Source of the DNA: Gammaproteobacteria bacterium
Lineage (GTDB): Bacteria; Pseudomonadota; Gammaproteobacteria; Chromatiales; Chromatiaceae
DNA length: 64,000 nucleotides
Direction: 5' to 3'
Assembly: GCA_009929855.1 (NCBI GenBank)
Contig: RZZN01000012.1
Span: 17,004-81,003 of the forward strand
Position 1 is the first letter of the stretch, and every line of letters begins with the position of its first letter. Below are positions 1 through 9,910 of this stretch, piece after piece. The position numbers and the translations under genes are program-made. The notes under the pieces were generated by a model. It ran no database searches and had not been told where the DNA came from. It saw nothing but the letters and a program-made list of their open reading frames with translations.

Positions 1-749
1 GTCAAGCGAAAGTCGATCTCCAGGTCGATTGCGCGCGACCATTGCACATAGTTGACCACGAAGAGATCCAGATCACCGTCGCCGTCATGATCGAAGACGG
101 TGGCGCTGGAGCTCCAGGTCTCGTCGCCGCCACCAACGCCGGCTTGCTCGGTGACATCGACGAAGCGTCCCGCGAGATTGCGATAGAGATGATTGCGGTT
201 GAGACTGGTCACATACACATCATGCCAGCCATCGCCATCCAGGTCGGCGACCGTCACACCCATGCCATAGAAGCTCGCGTCAAGGCCGGCTTCCTGGGTG
301 GAATCCACGAAACGCCCATCGCCCAGATTGCGATAGAGCGCCAGTCGTGGCGCCGGGGCATCCGGCGGCTCATGTCCCGGCCAATAGGCCGAGTTGACCA
401 GCAAGAGGTCTTGGTGACCGTCGCCATCATAGTCGAGGAAGGCCGCCCCGCTGCCGATGGTCTCGGGCATCAGACGCTCACCATAGGCGCCGTTGACATG
501 CACGAAGTCGATCCCGGCCGCCGTCGTGATGTCGGTGAAGGTCACCGGCGGCGGTTGCCTGGCCGATTCAGGGGCGATGGGCGCGGGGGCCTGGATCTCG
601 GCATCCGGGACCGGCGCGGCGTCGCCACTCGGCTGCTTGAGCCACTCGAAGAGCAGGGTCGAGGCCATCCCGCTGGCGATGAGCGCGATCGAGACCCAAA
701 AGGCGCGCCGGATGCGCGCCTCGCCGGGCGTGAGTCGGTTGTCTTTCAT
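1..749 (-). CDS. CRTAC1 / FG-GAP (VCBS) repeat protein, partial (3' end outside window)
   Basis: The first 249 residues are visible; the gene runs off the left edge. An N-terminal hydrophobic segment (about residues 16-34) suggests a signal anchor or signal peptide. It is followed by a proline-rich linker and a phrase resembling the start of CRTAC1 proteins (FTDITTAAGIDFVHVNG, 71-87). Three FG-GAP/VCBS blades are visible, each with a calcium-type DxDxDG loop: LDYDGDGHQD near 105, ADLDGDGWHD near 168 and FDHDGDGDLD near 219. Such repeats fold as an extracytoplasmic beta-propeller, often followed by an ASPIC/UnbV domain, which would lie outside the window. The ATG at 749 is 4 bases after the stop of the multihaem cytochrome gene, with a GGAGG-like site at that gene's end, so the two are very likely co-transcribed. 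The substrate is unknown. Confidence 0.85.
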   Translation of the reverse strand, partial: MKDNRLTPGEARIRRAFWVSIALIASGMASTLLFEWLKQPSGDAAPVPDAEIQAPAPIAPESARQPPPVTFTDITTAAGIDFVHVNGAYGERLMPETIGSGAAFLDYDGDGHQDLLLVNSAYWPGHEPPDAPAPRLALYRNLGDGRFVDSTQEAGLDASFYGMGVTVADLDGDGWHDVYVTSLNRNHLYRNLAGRFVDVTEQAGVGGGDETWSSSATVFDHDGDGDLDLFVVNYVQWSRAIDLEIDFRL

Positions 750-753
750 CCGC

Positions 754-3561
754 CTAACCCTCCACCTCGCGTGGGATCGCACGCCGCTCGCGCGCGAGCG
801 CGTCGGGGCGTTGCAGATCATGGATGGCGATCGTCTCGGCCGCCTGATTGGCCGCCGGATTGCGGCTGCGGTGCAGTGTCACGGCACGCTCGATCGCCTG
901 ATCGTCACGGCGATACTGCTCATGGAGCCGCCGATGCTCCGCCGCCTGCTCGGCGCGCCCGAGATCGGCATGGACCAGGCTGAGTGCATGATGGGCCGCC
1001 GCGTTCTCGGGATCAATCGTCAATGCCTGGTCGAGCCGCGCGCTGGCGCGCTCGAGATCGGCCATGCGCTCGGCCTCGCGTGCTGGGCCACGCGCCTGGC
1101 GCGCACGCTCGTAATGGGCCCGACCCAGCTCGGTAAGCATGCGGTAGTCACGCGCGAAATCGAACCCACGCGCGCGCGCCGAGGCGAAGGCGGTCTCGGC
1201 CAATGCCTCCAGATTGGCGATCGCCGCATCGAGCTGACCGAGCTCGCGCGCGATCAATGCCGTATACCAGGCGATCACCCAGGGCGCCGCGGGCGGATCG
1301 GCCATGCTGGCCCGCCTCAACGCCTCGGTGGCCTCGGCGAGACGGCCCTCCTCATAATAGACCCTGGCCAGATTCAAGGCGCCCTCTCCAGGACGCATTG
1401 ACTCGACCACCGTGAACGCCTCGGCGGCCTGTCGCAGCCGACCCTTGCGGCCCTGACGCAAGAGCCCGATCCCGTAGTCGTTCCAGCGCTCCCAGAGCGG
1501 GATCGCGGGCGACTCACCGGCCCCTCGTTGCGCGCCGCCCGCGAGCGGCAAGGTCACCTGATCCACCGCCAGGGTGGCGATGGGGAGGTCATTGACGGTG
1601 AACTGCGCGCCGCGCACATGCCGATACAACTGGGTGTCGAACTTGCGGTAGCGCAGCGCCGCCTCGATGGTCAGTGGCGCGTCCAGATCCTCTGGGATCC
1701 GCACGCTGTATTGGACCAGGGCCGCCGCGCCAGGCGGGATCTGGTGGTCGTAGAGCGGGACGAAGATATCCTGCACGTTGCGCCGGTCGATCCGGTTGCC
1801 ATGACGATCCAGCACATAGGCATTGAGGAAATAGGCCCAGGGGTCGACCGCGCCCGTGGCGTCGAGCGCGCCCGAGCGCCCGATCAGGCGCTCACCGGCG
1901 CGCAGCGTGAGATCGAGCCACAACTCATTGGAATCGGCCGTGCCCTCGGTCAGGGCATGTCCGATACCGGTGGTGCGCACCACCAGCTCCAGGAGATAAG
2001 ACTCGCCCGCCACCAGCCGCGGCAGCTCGGGTCGCAGCGGCGCGCGCAATGGCCCATCGATCGTACCGCCCTCGCGCAGACCGAACAGATCGATCCGCAC
2101 CGCCCCCCGCAATCGCTCCAACCGCGCGTCGTTCTCCTCGGGCGGGCGACCGACCAGTGCCGGGACGGCCGTGTTCGCGGCGGCGAACAGATGATCATGC
2201 ACGCTCGGCGCGCCCTCGCCGGGGGACGGGCGCGCGGCCGGATCGTCGGACGGGCGCGGTGGCATGTGACACTCATTGCAGGATGCGGTGGCCTGGTCCG
2301 GATAGTAGAAGCTGTCGACACGATGCCCGGAGACGCCGCTGAGCAGGAAGCTATCATAGTGATTCTGACCGCGCAGCCAGCGATAGTGGTTGAGCGCCAC
2401 GGGCAGGTGCACCTTGTGACAGCTGGCGCAGAGCTCGGGTGTGCGATGCAGTGGCTTGAGCAGGGTCTTCTTGTGGAAGGCGGGTTTGGCGCGGATCAGT
2501 TGGCGATTGATCGACCTGAGGATGGGGTGATCACTGTATTCGAATGGATAGACTGGCGGCTCGATCAGGCTGTAATCGGCGTTGCCCAGCGGACTGTTGA
2601 CCGCGGTGATGGCATGGCAGACCAGACAGGTGATGCCGGCATGCGCGCTTGGATCGGTCGCGGGGTCATAGTCAGGATCATCGAAGCGTCCCGCCAAGAG
2701 CGGCACCGGGTCATGACAGGCCGCGCACAGACGGGCTGGGGCCAGGTCGGCATCGCGCTCGAGCAGCACCCGCCGGGTCTCCTCCACGCTGAAGCGATAG
2801 ATCGGATTGTTGAATGAGCTGAATCGGTGCAGGCTGCCGGCATGACGCGCCTCGATGTCTGGGTGACACTCGGCACAGACCGCGTCACGCATCAGACGCT
2901 CGGGGGGGATGATCCCGCTGTTGGGCACGCGCGCCAGCGCGGGCGCATAGACCCGCTCCAGTGCATCCGTCTCGCTGAGCGCGAGCAGATGCAGCCCGAG
3001 CCCGGCGCCGGCGAGCAGGAGCGCGGCGACGCCCCAGGCCACCAAGCCACCCCAACGCAGTCTCGGACCTGCGAGGCGATGGAGCACGAAGAGCCAGAGC
3101 CCGATGATTGGCGTGGTGACATGGATCCAATAGGACCAGGCCCGCACCTGCGGATGATTGATCTCGAAGAATCCAAAGCGGGTCAGCAGGAGACCCGAGA
3201 GCACCACCAGCAGCAGGCTGAGCAAGAGCCCGAGCCCAGCGCGCACCGCCCAGCGATTGGGGCGGCGCCAGGCGCGACGCAGATGCAGCAGCGCAAACAC
3301 CAGCAGCGGCACCACCAGGAGCAGACCCAGCGCCAGATGCACCAGGAACATCAGCAGATAGAGCTGATTCTCCAGGATCTGGCCCGAGACCCATTCACCC
3401 CAGGTGACCGCGACCAGATAGGTCGAGTTGATCGCCAGCAAGCCAAGCAGTATGCCCAGGACGACCAGGAGTCGTCTGAGCCCGGGACTCAAGACCGGAC
3501 GAGGATGGCGATGGACACTGGACGATGGTGCTGGCGTGAAGAATCCAGACATGCTGGGCAC
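754..3561 (-). CDS. Membrane-anchored pentahaem cytochrome c with C-terminal TPR repeats
   Basis: The protein has 935 residues. The N-terminal part has about five membrane helices (29-50, 70-93, 106-125, 146-161, 171-193), and some carry histidines that could bind haem b. Five CxxCH haem c motifs follow at 229-233, 279-283, 312-316, 378-382 and 428-432. Next come a beta-rich stretch (about 470-690) and a TPR-like helical region (about 700-905), for example GEGALNLARVYYEEGRLAEA. The architecture suggests an inner-membrane electron-transfer protein with a large periplasmic domain; the redox partner cannot be named. It is followed directly by a CRTAC1 protein. The GTG at 3561 opens the frame, but the ATG at 3552 (MSGFF) is an equally good start. 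It lies 104 bases after hom on the same strand. Confidence 0.82.
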   Translation of the reverse strand: MPSMSGFFTPAPSSSVHRHPRPVLSPGLRRLLVVLGILLGLLAINSTYLVAVTWGEWVSGQILENQLYLLMFLVHLALGLLLVVPLLVFALLHLRRAWRRPNRWAVRAGLGLLLSLLLVVLSGLLLTRFGFFEINHPQVRAWSYWIHVTTPIIGLWLFVLHRLAGPRLRWGGLVAWGVAALLLAGAGLGLHLLALSETDALERVYAPALARVPNSGIIPPERLMRDAVCAECHPDIEARHAGSLHRFSSFNNPIYRFSVEETRRVLLERDADLAPARLCAACHDPVPLLAGRFDDPDYDPATDPSAHAGITCLVCHAITAVNSPLGNADYSLIEPPVYPFEYSDHPILRSINRQLIRAKPAFHKKTLLKPLHRTPELCASCHKVHLPVALNHYRWLRGQNHYDSFLLSGVSGHRVDSFYYPDQATASCNECHMPPRPSDDPAARPSPGEGAPSVHDHLFAAANTAVPALVGRPPEENDARLERLRGAVRIDLFGLREGGTIDGPLRAPLRPELPRLVAGESYLLELVVRTTGIGHALTEGTADSNELWLDLTLRAGERLIGRSGALDATGAVDPWAYFLNAYVLDRHGNRIDRRNVQDIFVPLYDHQIPPGAAALVQYSVRIPEDLDAPLTIEAALRYRKFDTQLYRHVRGAQFTVNDLPIATLAVDQVTLPLAGGAQRGAGESPAIPLWERWNDYGIGLLRQGRKGRLRQAAEAFTVVESMRPGEGALNLARVYYEEGRLAEATEALRRASMADPPAAPWVIAWYTALIARELGQLDAAIANLEALAETAFASARARGFDFARDYRMLTELGRAHYERARQARGPAREAERMADLERASARLDQALTIDPENAAAHHALSLVHADLGRAEQAAEHRRLHEQYRRDDQAIERAVTLHRSRNPAANQAAETIAIHDLQRPDALARERRAIPREVEG

Positions 3562-3665
3562 CTGGCGAGCGGATCCAACTTGCCAAAAATTCTAGCAGCT
3601 TGACACCGCTCGGAGCGAGACCCAGAACCTGGTCGGCATCCCGCCGCCCGGTCCCGGGGCATGGA

Positions 3666-4982
3666 TCAACCCGCCAGTGTCTCCATGCGGATGCGTGTCA
3701 CCGGACCCTGCACCGCGTCGAGCGACTCGATCCGCGCGATCGCCTCGTTCATCTGTCGCTCGATGACGCGATGGGTGAGCATGACCAGCGGGACATGGGT
3801 TTGACCCTCCTCCGGCTCCTTCTGCTTGATCGCCTCGATGCTGATCCCCTGCTCGCCCAGGATGCTGGCGATCCGGGCCATGACGCCGGGCTGATCGAGC
3901 GCCGAGAGACGCAGATAGTAGGCCGTCTCCACCGCCTCCATGGGCATCACCGGGGTGTCGGCCAGCTCATCGGGCTGGAAGGCCAGATGCGGCACCCGAT
4001 TGCTGGGGTCGGTGGTGAGCGCGCGGACCACGTCGACCAGGTCGGCGATCACCGCCGAGGCGGTGGGCAGCGCGCCCGCGCCCGCGCCATAGTAGAGCGT
4101 TGGACCAACCGCATCGCCCTTGACCAGGACCGCGTTCATGACCCCATCGACATTGGCGATCAGACGCCGCTGCGGGATCAGGGTCGGGTGCACGCGCAGC
4201 TCGATCCCATCCGGTGTGCGACGGGTGATGCCGAGATGCTTGATGCGATATCCCAGCTCGGCGGCGTAGGCGACATCCATGGCCCCGATCTTGGAGATGC
4301 CCTCGGTGAAGCAGCGCTCGAACTGCAACGGGATACCGAAGGCCAGCGAGCAGAGGATGGTGAGCTTGTGAGCGGCGTCGATTCCTTCCACATCGAAGGT
4401 CGGATCCGCCTCGGCATACCCCAGGGCCTGGGCCTCGGCGAGCACATCGGCGAAATCGCGCCCCTTGTCGCGCATCTCGGTGAGGATGAAGTTGCCGGTT
4501 CCGTTGATGATCCCGGCGATCCACTCGATATGATTGGCGGCGAGCCCCTCGCGCAATGCCTTGATGATGGGGATGCCGCCCGCGACCGCCGCCTCGAACC
4601 CCACCATGACACCGCGCGCGTGCGCGGCCGCGAAGATCTCGTTGCCATGGCGGGCGATCAGCGCCTTGTTCGCGGTGACCACATGCTTGCCGTTGGCGAT
4701 CGCCTGGAGGACCAGCTCGCGCGCTGGCGAATAGCCACCGATCAACTCCACGACGACTTGGACCTCGGGGTCATCGACCACCGCGAAGGCATCGTCGCCG
4801 ATGCGACCGATCGCCTCCAGACCTTGGATCCGCGCTGGATCATAGGCGCGTGCCGCGGCATGCGCGATCTCGATCCCGCGCCCGGCGCGGCGCGCGATCT
4901 CGGCGGCGTTGCGCGTCAAGACGGTGACGGTGCCACCGCCAACCGTGCCCAAGCCCAGCAGTCCGATCTTCACCGGTTCCAT
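3666..4982 (-). CDS. hom: Homoserine dehydrogenase
   Basis: This 438-residue protein reduces aspartate semialdehyde to homoserine, the branch point to threonine and methionine. The N-terminal Rossmann motif GLGTVGGGT (about 10-18) binds NAD(P). The central catalytic region contains TANKALIARHG and AAVAGGIPIIKALREGLAAN, then the family signature GIINGTGNFILTEM and GYAEADPTFDVEGIDAAHKL. The C-terminal 85 residues form an ACT domain (LSALDQPGVMARIASILGEQGISIEAIKQ), which usually gives feedback control by threonine. It lies 22 bases after alaC on the same strand and probably shares its transcript. The usual downstream partner thrC is not present; the next gene is a cytochrome. Its product feeds metZ, also in this window. 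Confidence 0.97.
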   Translation of the reverse strand: MEPVKIGLLGLGTVGGGTVTVLTRNAAEIARRAGRGIEIAHAAARAYDPARIQGLEAIGRIGDDAFAVVDDPEVQVVVELIGGYSPARELVLQAIANGKHVVTANKALIARHGNEIFAAAHARGVMVGFEAAVAGGIPIIKALREGLAANHIEWIAGIINGTGNFILTEMRDKGRDFADVLAEAQALGYAEADPTFDVEGIDAAHKLTILCSLAFGIPLQFERCFTEGISKIGAMDVAYAAELGYRIKHLGITRRTPDGIELRVHPTLIPQRRLIANVDGVMNAVLVKGDAVGPTLYYGAGAGALPTASAVIADLVDVVRALTTDPSNRVPHLAFQPDELADTPVMPMEAVETAYYLRLSALDQPGVMARIASILGEQGISIEAIKQKEPEEGQTHVPLVMLTHRVIERQMNEAIARIESLDAVQGPVTRIRMETLAG

Positions 4983-5004
4983 GCGTCACCCCTCACTCGA
5001 CTGT

Positions 5005-6207
5005 TCAGCTTCCGGCGCGCGACTCGCGACGGAACATCTCTTTGATCCCGCGGATCGCCTGGCGGGTGCGATGCTCGTTCTCGATCAGCCCGAAGCGGAC
5101 ATGACCATCGCCATACTCGCCAAAGCCGATCCCGGGTGCGACCGCCACCCGCGCTTCTTGCAAGAGCTTCTTGGAAAACTCGAGCGAGCCCAATGCCCGA
5201 TAGGGCTCCGGGATGGGCGCCCAGACGAACATGGTGGCGCGCGGCGGTTCGACCGGCCAGCCCGCCGCGTTCAGCCCGGCGCACAAGACATCACGGCGGC
5301 TCTCGTAATTGTCGCTGATCGCGCGCACGCACTCCTGCGGTCCCTCCAGCGCGGCGATGGCCGCGACCTGGATCGGCGTGAAGGTGCCATAGTCCAGATA
5401 GGACTTGATCCGGGCGAGGGCCGCGACCAGGGTACGATTGCCGCACATGAAACCGACTCGCCAGCCCGGCATGTTGTAGCTCTTGGACATCGAGAAGAAC
5501 TCGACCGCGATCTCCTTGGCGCCGGGGATCTGCAGGATCGATGGCGCGCGATAGCCATCGAAGACGATGTCGGCATAGGCGATGTCGTGCACCACCCAGA
5601 TGCCGTGCTCGGCGGCGATGTCGATGACCTTCTGAAAGAAATCGAGCTCGACGCACTGTGTCGTCGGGTTGCCTGGGAAGTTGATCACCAACATCTTCGG
5701 CTTGGGCCAGGAGTCTTGGATGGCGCGCTGCAGCTCATCGAAGAAGTCGACATCCGGGGTGAGACGCACGTGTCGCACGTCCGCGCCAGCGATGATGAAG
5801 CCATAGGGATGGATGGGATAGGCTGGATTGGGCACCAACACCGTATCACCGGCCCCCATGGTGGCGAGCGCGAGATGGGCCAGGCCCTCCTTGGATCCAA
5901 TGGTGACGATCGCCTCGCTGTCCGGATCGAGATGGACATCGAAGCGATCACGGTACCAGTGACAGATCGCTCGGCGCAGCCGCGGGATGCCCCGAGACAT
6001 CGAATAGCGATGGGTGTCCCGACGCACGGCGGTCTCGACCAGCTTGTCGACGATGTGCTGGGGGGTGGCCTGGTCGGGATTGCCCATCCCAAAATCGATG
6101 ATGTCCTCGCCGCGAGCTCGTGCCTCGGCCTTCAACTCATTGACGATATTGAAGACATAGGGCGGCAACCGCTTGATGCGGCGAAAATCGGGCTCGGGGG
6201 CAACCAC
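5005..6207 (-). CDS. alaC: Alanine transaminase, class I/II aminotransferase (AlaC type)
   Basis: This 400-residue PLP enzyme has fold type I features. [18 protein letters not shown] holds the phosphate-binding region, [16 protein letters not shown] follows, NFPGNPTT is the substrate-binding loop, and [15 protein letters not shown] contains the PLP lysine (K242). Its opening, [36 protein letters not shown], is typical of the AlaC group that makes alanine from pyruvate and glutamate. The group often precedes hom, as it does here. The start is a GTG at 6207 with a GAGG Shine-Dalgarno 7 bases upstream. The gene is divergent from the lipoprotein gene at 6365. Confidence 0.93.
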   Translation of the reverse strand: MVAPEPDFRRIKRLPPYVFNIVNELKAEARARGEDIIDFGMGNPDQATPQHIVDKLVETAVRRDTHRYSMSRGIPRLRRAICHWYRDRFDVHLDPDSEAIVTIGSKEGLAHLALATMGAGDTVLVPNPAYPIHPYGFIIAGADVRHVRLTPDVDFFDELQRAIQDSWPKPKMLVINFPGNPTTQCVELDFFQKVIDIAAEHGIWVVHDIAYADIVFDGYRAPSILQIPGAKEIAVEFFSMSKSYNMPGWRVGFMCGNRTLVAALARIKSYLDYGTFTPIQVAAIAALEGPQECVRAISDNYESRRDVLCAGLNAAGWPVEPPRATMFVWAPIPEPYRALGSLEFSKKLLQEARVAVAPGIGFGEYGDGHVRFGLIENEHRTRQAIRGIKEMFRRESRAGS

Positions 6208-6249
6208 TGGGCGACCTCATGTTGGGTGGGTGTCGGGATAAGCCCTGGA

Positions 6250-6277
6250 AGTCTACAGTCCCACCAGCCAGATTCAA
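6250..6277 (-). promoter_or_regulatory. Candidate sigma-70 promoter for alaC-hom
   Basis: Reading the minus strand, TTGAAT (6272-6277) and TAGACT (6250-6255) are separated by 16 bases. Each matches four of six consensus positions. The predicted transcript would start about 35 bases before the alaC GTG. Found by eye only. Confidence 0.4.
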
Positions 6278-6364
6278 GAGGAGACGGCGGACGTCTGCAT
6301 GCACCTTCACCCCCGCCCCCGCAGACACCACCGCCAACCGATGCACCACGAGTAGAGGAGCCCA

Positions 6365-7255
6365 GTGCCCATGTTCGCTCGGATTCAATCACCGCTGGTC
6401 GGTCTCGCGCTCCTGCTGTGCCTGCTGCTGAGCGTCACTGCCTGCAGCCGGGTCGGCATCGCGTACAACAGCGCCGATTTCTTCATCAAGGGCTATGCCA
6501 AGGACTATCTGGAGCTCAGCCAGACACAGATCGCCGCCTGGGAGCCGACCCTGCGCGCGGCACTCGCGCGCCATCGCAGCGAGGAGCTGCCCTATCTGGC
6601 CGGCTATCTCGAGCAGGTCCACCAGGCCAGCCGCGAGGGCTTCGATCAGCGCAACACCCGTTGTCTGATCACCCAGATGCAGGCACTGTACCGTCGCCAG
6701 GCTGAATTCGCGGTGACGCTTGCCGCCCCCTTGCTCGCCGACCTGGCCCCGGATCAGATCCGTGCGCTGCAAGCGCGCTTCGCCCAGCAGGATACCGAGG
6801 ATCGGGCCGAGCTCGCCGAGCGCGCGGGCCCTGACGAACAAGAGCGGCGCGCAAGACGCTACACCCAGGGGATCGAGGATTGGACCGGCCCGCTGCGCCC
6901 GGCGCAGCGGGCCATCATCACAGACGTCACCGCGCGCGTGCCCCAGACCCAGGAGCGCCTACTCGACTACCGCGTGCATCAGCGTGCGCGCTTGATCGCG
7001 CTGCTCGATGCCGGGGCGGACGTGGCGCGGATCCAGTCCTTCCTCACCATGTGGCTGGTCGACTTCCAGGATCTGCCAGCCGAGCTCGCGCGGGGCGGAC
7101 AACTGCTCGAGGCCCGCATCAGTGAGCTGCTCATCCGGCTCGGCGCCAGTCTCGACGAGCGTCAGCACGCGCGCTTGCAGCAGCGTCTGGAGTCATTGCG
7201 CGATGACCTGATCCAACTCCAGTCCGCACCGCGCTCGGCGGTGCTCGACTGTTGA
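6365..7255 (+). CDS. DUF6279-type lipoprotein
   Basis: This 296-residue protein begins with a lipoprotein signal peptide. A hydrophobic core (LVGLALLLCLLLSV) leads to the lipobox VTAC with Cys27 as the lipidation site, then SRVGIAYNSADFFIKGYAKDYLELSQTQ. The rest is strongly helical and charged, with no enzymatic motif. The CS-x(5)-YN-x(3)-FF opening and length match the uncharacterised DUF6279 lipoproteins of gammaproteobacteria. An AGGAG at 6356-6360 serves either the GTG at 6365 (spacing 4) or the ATG at 6371 (spacing 10). It converges on the PBP1A gene with a 19-base gap. Function unknown. Confidence 0.85.
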   Translation: MPMFARIQSPLVGLALLLCLLLSVTACSRVGIAYNSADFFIKGYAKDYLELSQTQIAAWEPTLRAALARHRSEELPYLAGYLEQVHQASREGFDQRNTRCLITQMQALYRRQAEFAVTLAAPLLADLAPDQIRALQARFAQQDTEDRAELAERAGPDEQERRARRYTQGIEDWTGPLRPAQRAIITDVTARVPQTQERLLDYRVHQRARLIALLDAGADVARIQSFLTMWLVDFQDLPAELARGGQLLEARISELLIRLGASLDERQHARLQQRLESLRDDLIQLQSAPRSAVLDC

Positions 7256-7274
7256 GCCACGCATCAGGCCGGCG

Positions 7275-9788
7275 CTAGAAGAGATCGTCCATCACCCGAG
7301 GCGCTGCGCGACGCACCGAGGTATCAGGCTCGGCGGCAAGCTGGATCGGCACCGGACCCTGCAAGTTCTCTCGATGCTCCTCGTTGACCATCTCGATGAC
7401 ACCGCGCTTGGACTTGGTCTCGGTGCCTCGCGCCGGATCGACCCGGACTTGCACCATGCCGTCGGGCGGCTCGAGCCGAGCGATCGGATGGCCCTCGAGC
7501 GCGGCAGCCATGAAATCGACCCACATCCCCAGGGCGGCCCGGCCGCCCTCCTCGCCCCGGCCGAGCTTCTCGAAATCGTCGAATCCCATCCAGGCGACGG
7601 TGACGAAGTCGGCCTGATAGCCAGCAAACCAGGAGTCGCGCACGTCATTGGTCGTTCCGGTCTTGCCAACGACGTCATCCCGTCGCAATGCCTTGGCCCG
7701 CGTCCCCGTGCCGGTCTCGATGACCTCGCGCAGCAGCGAGTTGATCTGATAGGCGATGCGCGGATCGATGACCTGGGGCGCTGGCGGACTCGTGCTGGTC
7801 GCGCTCGGTTGGGCGTCTTGATCGCCGACCCGGAACCAGCACCGCGCGCAACTGCGCGGCGGATTCGCCTCGAAGATCACCTGCCCGTCGCCGGCGACGA
7901 TGCGCTGGATGAAATAGGGCATCACATGAAAGCCCCCGTTGGCGAACACCGCATAGCCTTCGGCCAGCTTCATGGGCGAGAGCTCACCGGTGCCCAGGGC
8001 CATCGACAGACCCAGTGGGACGGCCTGGAAATCGAACCCGAACGTCTGGATATAGGCGTGGGCGTCCTCGACCCCGACGCTTTGCAGGAGGTTGATCGCC
8101 GCGAGGTTGCGCGACAAGGCCAGGGCCGGACGCAGCCGAATGGGTCCGAGCTCCTTGCCGTCGGCATTGCGTGGGTTCCAGGCCTGCTTGCCGGGCAGCT
8201 TGAGCGACTCATCACGCACCAGACTCGCCGGCGTCCAACCCTTGTGCAGCGCCGCGGCGAACACGAATGGCTTGAAGCTGGAGCCGGGTTGGCGGCGCAT
8301 GTCGAGTGCGCGATTGAACTTGCTCTCGGTGAACGAATACCCACCGACCAGCGCGCGCACCGCGCCGTCTTGGGGGGCGATGGTCACCAGCGCGCCGGCC
8401 ACCGCGGGGTTCTGAGCCAGTTGCCAGCGGCCCTGATCATCCTGCTGGAGTCGGATCAGATCACCACTGGCGAGCACATCGCTGACTCGCCGTGGCGCCG
8501 GCCCGCGCCGGTTGGCATCGCGAAACGCACGCGCCCAGGCGAGCGGCTTCAGATCGAGTCGCACCCGCTGGCCTTGCCCAAGATAGACCTCGGCCTCGCG
8601 CGCCGAGACCTGGACGACCAGTCCCGGTGACAGGTCCGGGAGCCGCGTCACGGTCTCCAGATAGGCATCGAGCTCGGCCTCATCCACCCCCTCGACCGCG
8701 CGGTTGGCCTCGGCGCCACGATAGCCGTGGCGTCGATCATAGTCACGCAGCGCACGGCGCACCGCCTCCTGCGCGGCCATCTGGAGACGGGTATCGATGG
8801 TCGTGATCACCTGATAGCCCTGGCTGAGCGCCGCCTCGCCATAGTGCTGGATGATCTCCTGGCGGGCCATCTCGGCGACATAGCCGGCATCGAGATCCGG
8901 CTGGCGCCGATGCAGACGTGCCAGATCGGGGGTGAGGAGCGCGATCTCGTATTCGGCCTCATCGAGATACCCGAGATCACGCATCCGACCGAGGATGTAA
9001 TTGCGCCGCTCCAGCGCACGGGCTGGATTGCTCACCGGATTGTTGGCCGACGGGGCCTTCGGGATGCCAGCGAGCATCGCGGCCTCGGCCGGCGTGAGCG
9101 CATCGAGCTCCTTGTCGTAATAGAGCGCGGCAGCGGCCGAGATCCCATAGGCGCGATGACCGAAGAAGATCTGATTCAGATAGAGCTCGAGGATCTGCTC
9201 CTTGGTCAGCGTCCGCTCCACCTGGAGCGTGAGCAGCACCTCGGCGAGCTTGCGCTGGAAGGTCTTCTCCGAGCTGAGCAAAAAGTTGCGCGTCACCTGC
9301 ATGGTGATGGTGCTGCCGCCCTGAGCCCTGGTGCCCGTGGTGACCAAGGCGAGCAGCGCCCGGGCCATTCCGATGGTGTCGACCCCGCGATGCTCGAAGA
9401 AGCGACTGTCCTCGGTCGCGAGAAAGGCGTCGACCACCAATGGGGGCATGCGCTCGATGGCGACCGGACGACGCCGCTCGATCCCGAACTCGGCGATCAG
9501 TCCGCCATCACTGCTGAAGACCCGCAGGGGCTCCTCGAAACGCACCTGGCGCAGCGTCTCCACGCTCGGCAGCCGCGTGACATGGATCGACAGGAACACC
9601 CCGGCACCGAGCAGACCAAGCGCCAAGAGTTGGAGTGGCGCGCCCAGCGTGGCCAAGAACACCAGTAGCCATGCCAATACCGAGCGCGGTCGCACGCGCT
9701 GGCCGCGTGGCCGGCGCGCGGTCGAACGCGACCAGCTTGGGGCACCACCGCCATTGGCCGGTGGCCGAGGATCGGAATCGTGGCTCAC
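7275..9788 (-). CDS. mrcA: Penicillin-binding protein 1A (bifunctional transglycosylase/transpeptidase)
   Basis: This class A PBP of about 837 residues polymerises and cross-links peptidoglycan in the periplasm. A basic cytoplasmic tail precedes one membrane anchor (about 37-68). The GT51 domain follows with ATEDSRFFEHRGVD (catalytic Glu near 126), GGSTITMQVTRN and QILELYLNQIFFG. The transpeptidase domain has the active serine in PGSSFKPF (SxxK near 503-506), SRN near 559 and KTGTTND near 709. An OB-like insert sits between the two domains, as in PBP1A. The frame opens at a GTG at 9800, but GTG 9788 (VSHDSDPRPP) has a better Shine-Dalgarno (GGTGGAG, 6 bases upstream) and is preferred. In many relatives ponA lies beside pilM; here it does not. 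Confidence 0.95.
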   Translation of the reverse strand: MSHDSDPRPPANGGGAPSWSRSTARRPRGQRVRPRSVLAWLLVFLATLGAPLQLLALGLLGAGVFLSIHVTRLPSVETLRQVRFEEPLRVFSSDGGLIAEFGIERRRPVAIERMPPLVVDAFLATEDSRFFEHRGVDTIGMARALLALVTTGTRAQGGSTITMQVTRNFLLSSEKTFQRKLAEVLLTLQVERTLTKEQILELYLNQIFFGHRAYGISAAAALYYDKELDALTPAEAAMLAGIPKAPSANNPVSNPARALERRNYILGRMRDLGYLDEAEYEIALLTPDLARLHRRQPDLDAGYVAEMARQEIIQHYGEAALSQGYQVITTIDTRLQMAAQEAVRRALRDYDRRHGYRGAEANRAVEGVDEAELDAYLETVTRLPDLSPGLVVQVSAREAEVYLGQGQRVRLDLKPLAWARAFRDANRRGPAPRRVSDVLASGDLIRLQQDDQGRWQLAQNPAVAGALVTIAPQDGAVRALVGGYSFTESKFNRALDMRRQPGSSFKPFVFAAALHKGWTPASLVRDESLKLPGKQAWNPRNADGKELGPIRLRPALALSRNLAAINLLQSVGVEDAHAYIQTFGFDFQAVPLGLSMALGTGELSPMKLAEGYAVFANGGFHVMPYFIQRIVAGDGQVIFEANPPRSCARCWFRVGDQDAQPSATSTSPPAPQVIDPRIAYQINSLLREVIETGTGTRAKALRRDDVVGKTGTTNDVRDSWFAGYQADFVTVAWMGFDDFEKLGRGEEGGRAALGMWVDFMAAALEGHPIARLEPPDGMVQVRVDPARGTETKSKRGVIEMVNEEHRENLQGPVPIQLAAEPDTSVRRAAPRVMDDLF

Positions 9789-9882
9789 GCGTTGCTCCAC
9801 CCGTCACTCGCGCGCCACCGCCCGGTGCTGGCCGCCACGAGTCTCAGTGATCGGAATGCTCAACTCGGAGTTTACACCAAGA

Positions 9883-9910
9883 TTGCGATCGGTCAGCCCA
9901 GAGGCATGAT
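9883..9910 (+). promoter_or_regulatory. Weak candidate promoter for the lipid gene cluster
   Basis: TTGCGA (9883-9888) and CATGAT (9905-9910) are 16 bases apart. This lies about 95 bases before the OlsB-like start, in the divergent region shared with mrcA. Each box matches four of six positions. A canonical two-half-site Pho box was looked for here and not found. Confidence 0.28.

Noticed and set aside
42..983. Plus-strand frame at the left edge
   Set aside because: The opposite strand encodes clear FG-GAP repeats and the end of the cytochrome gene.
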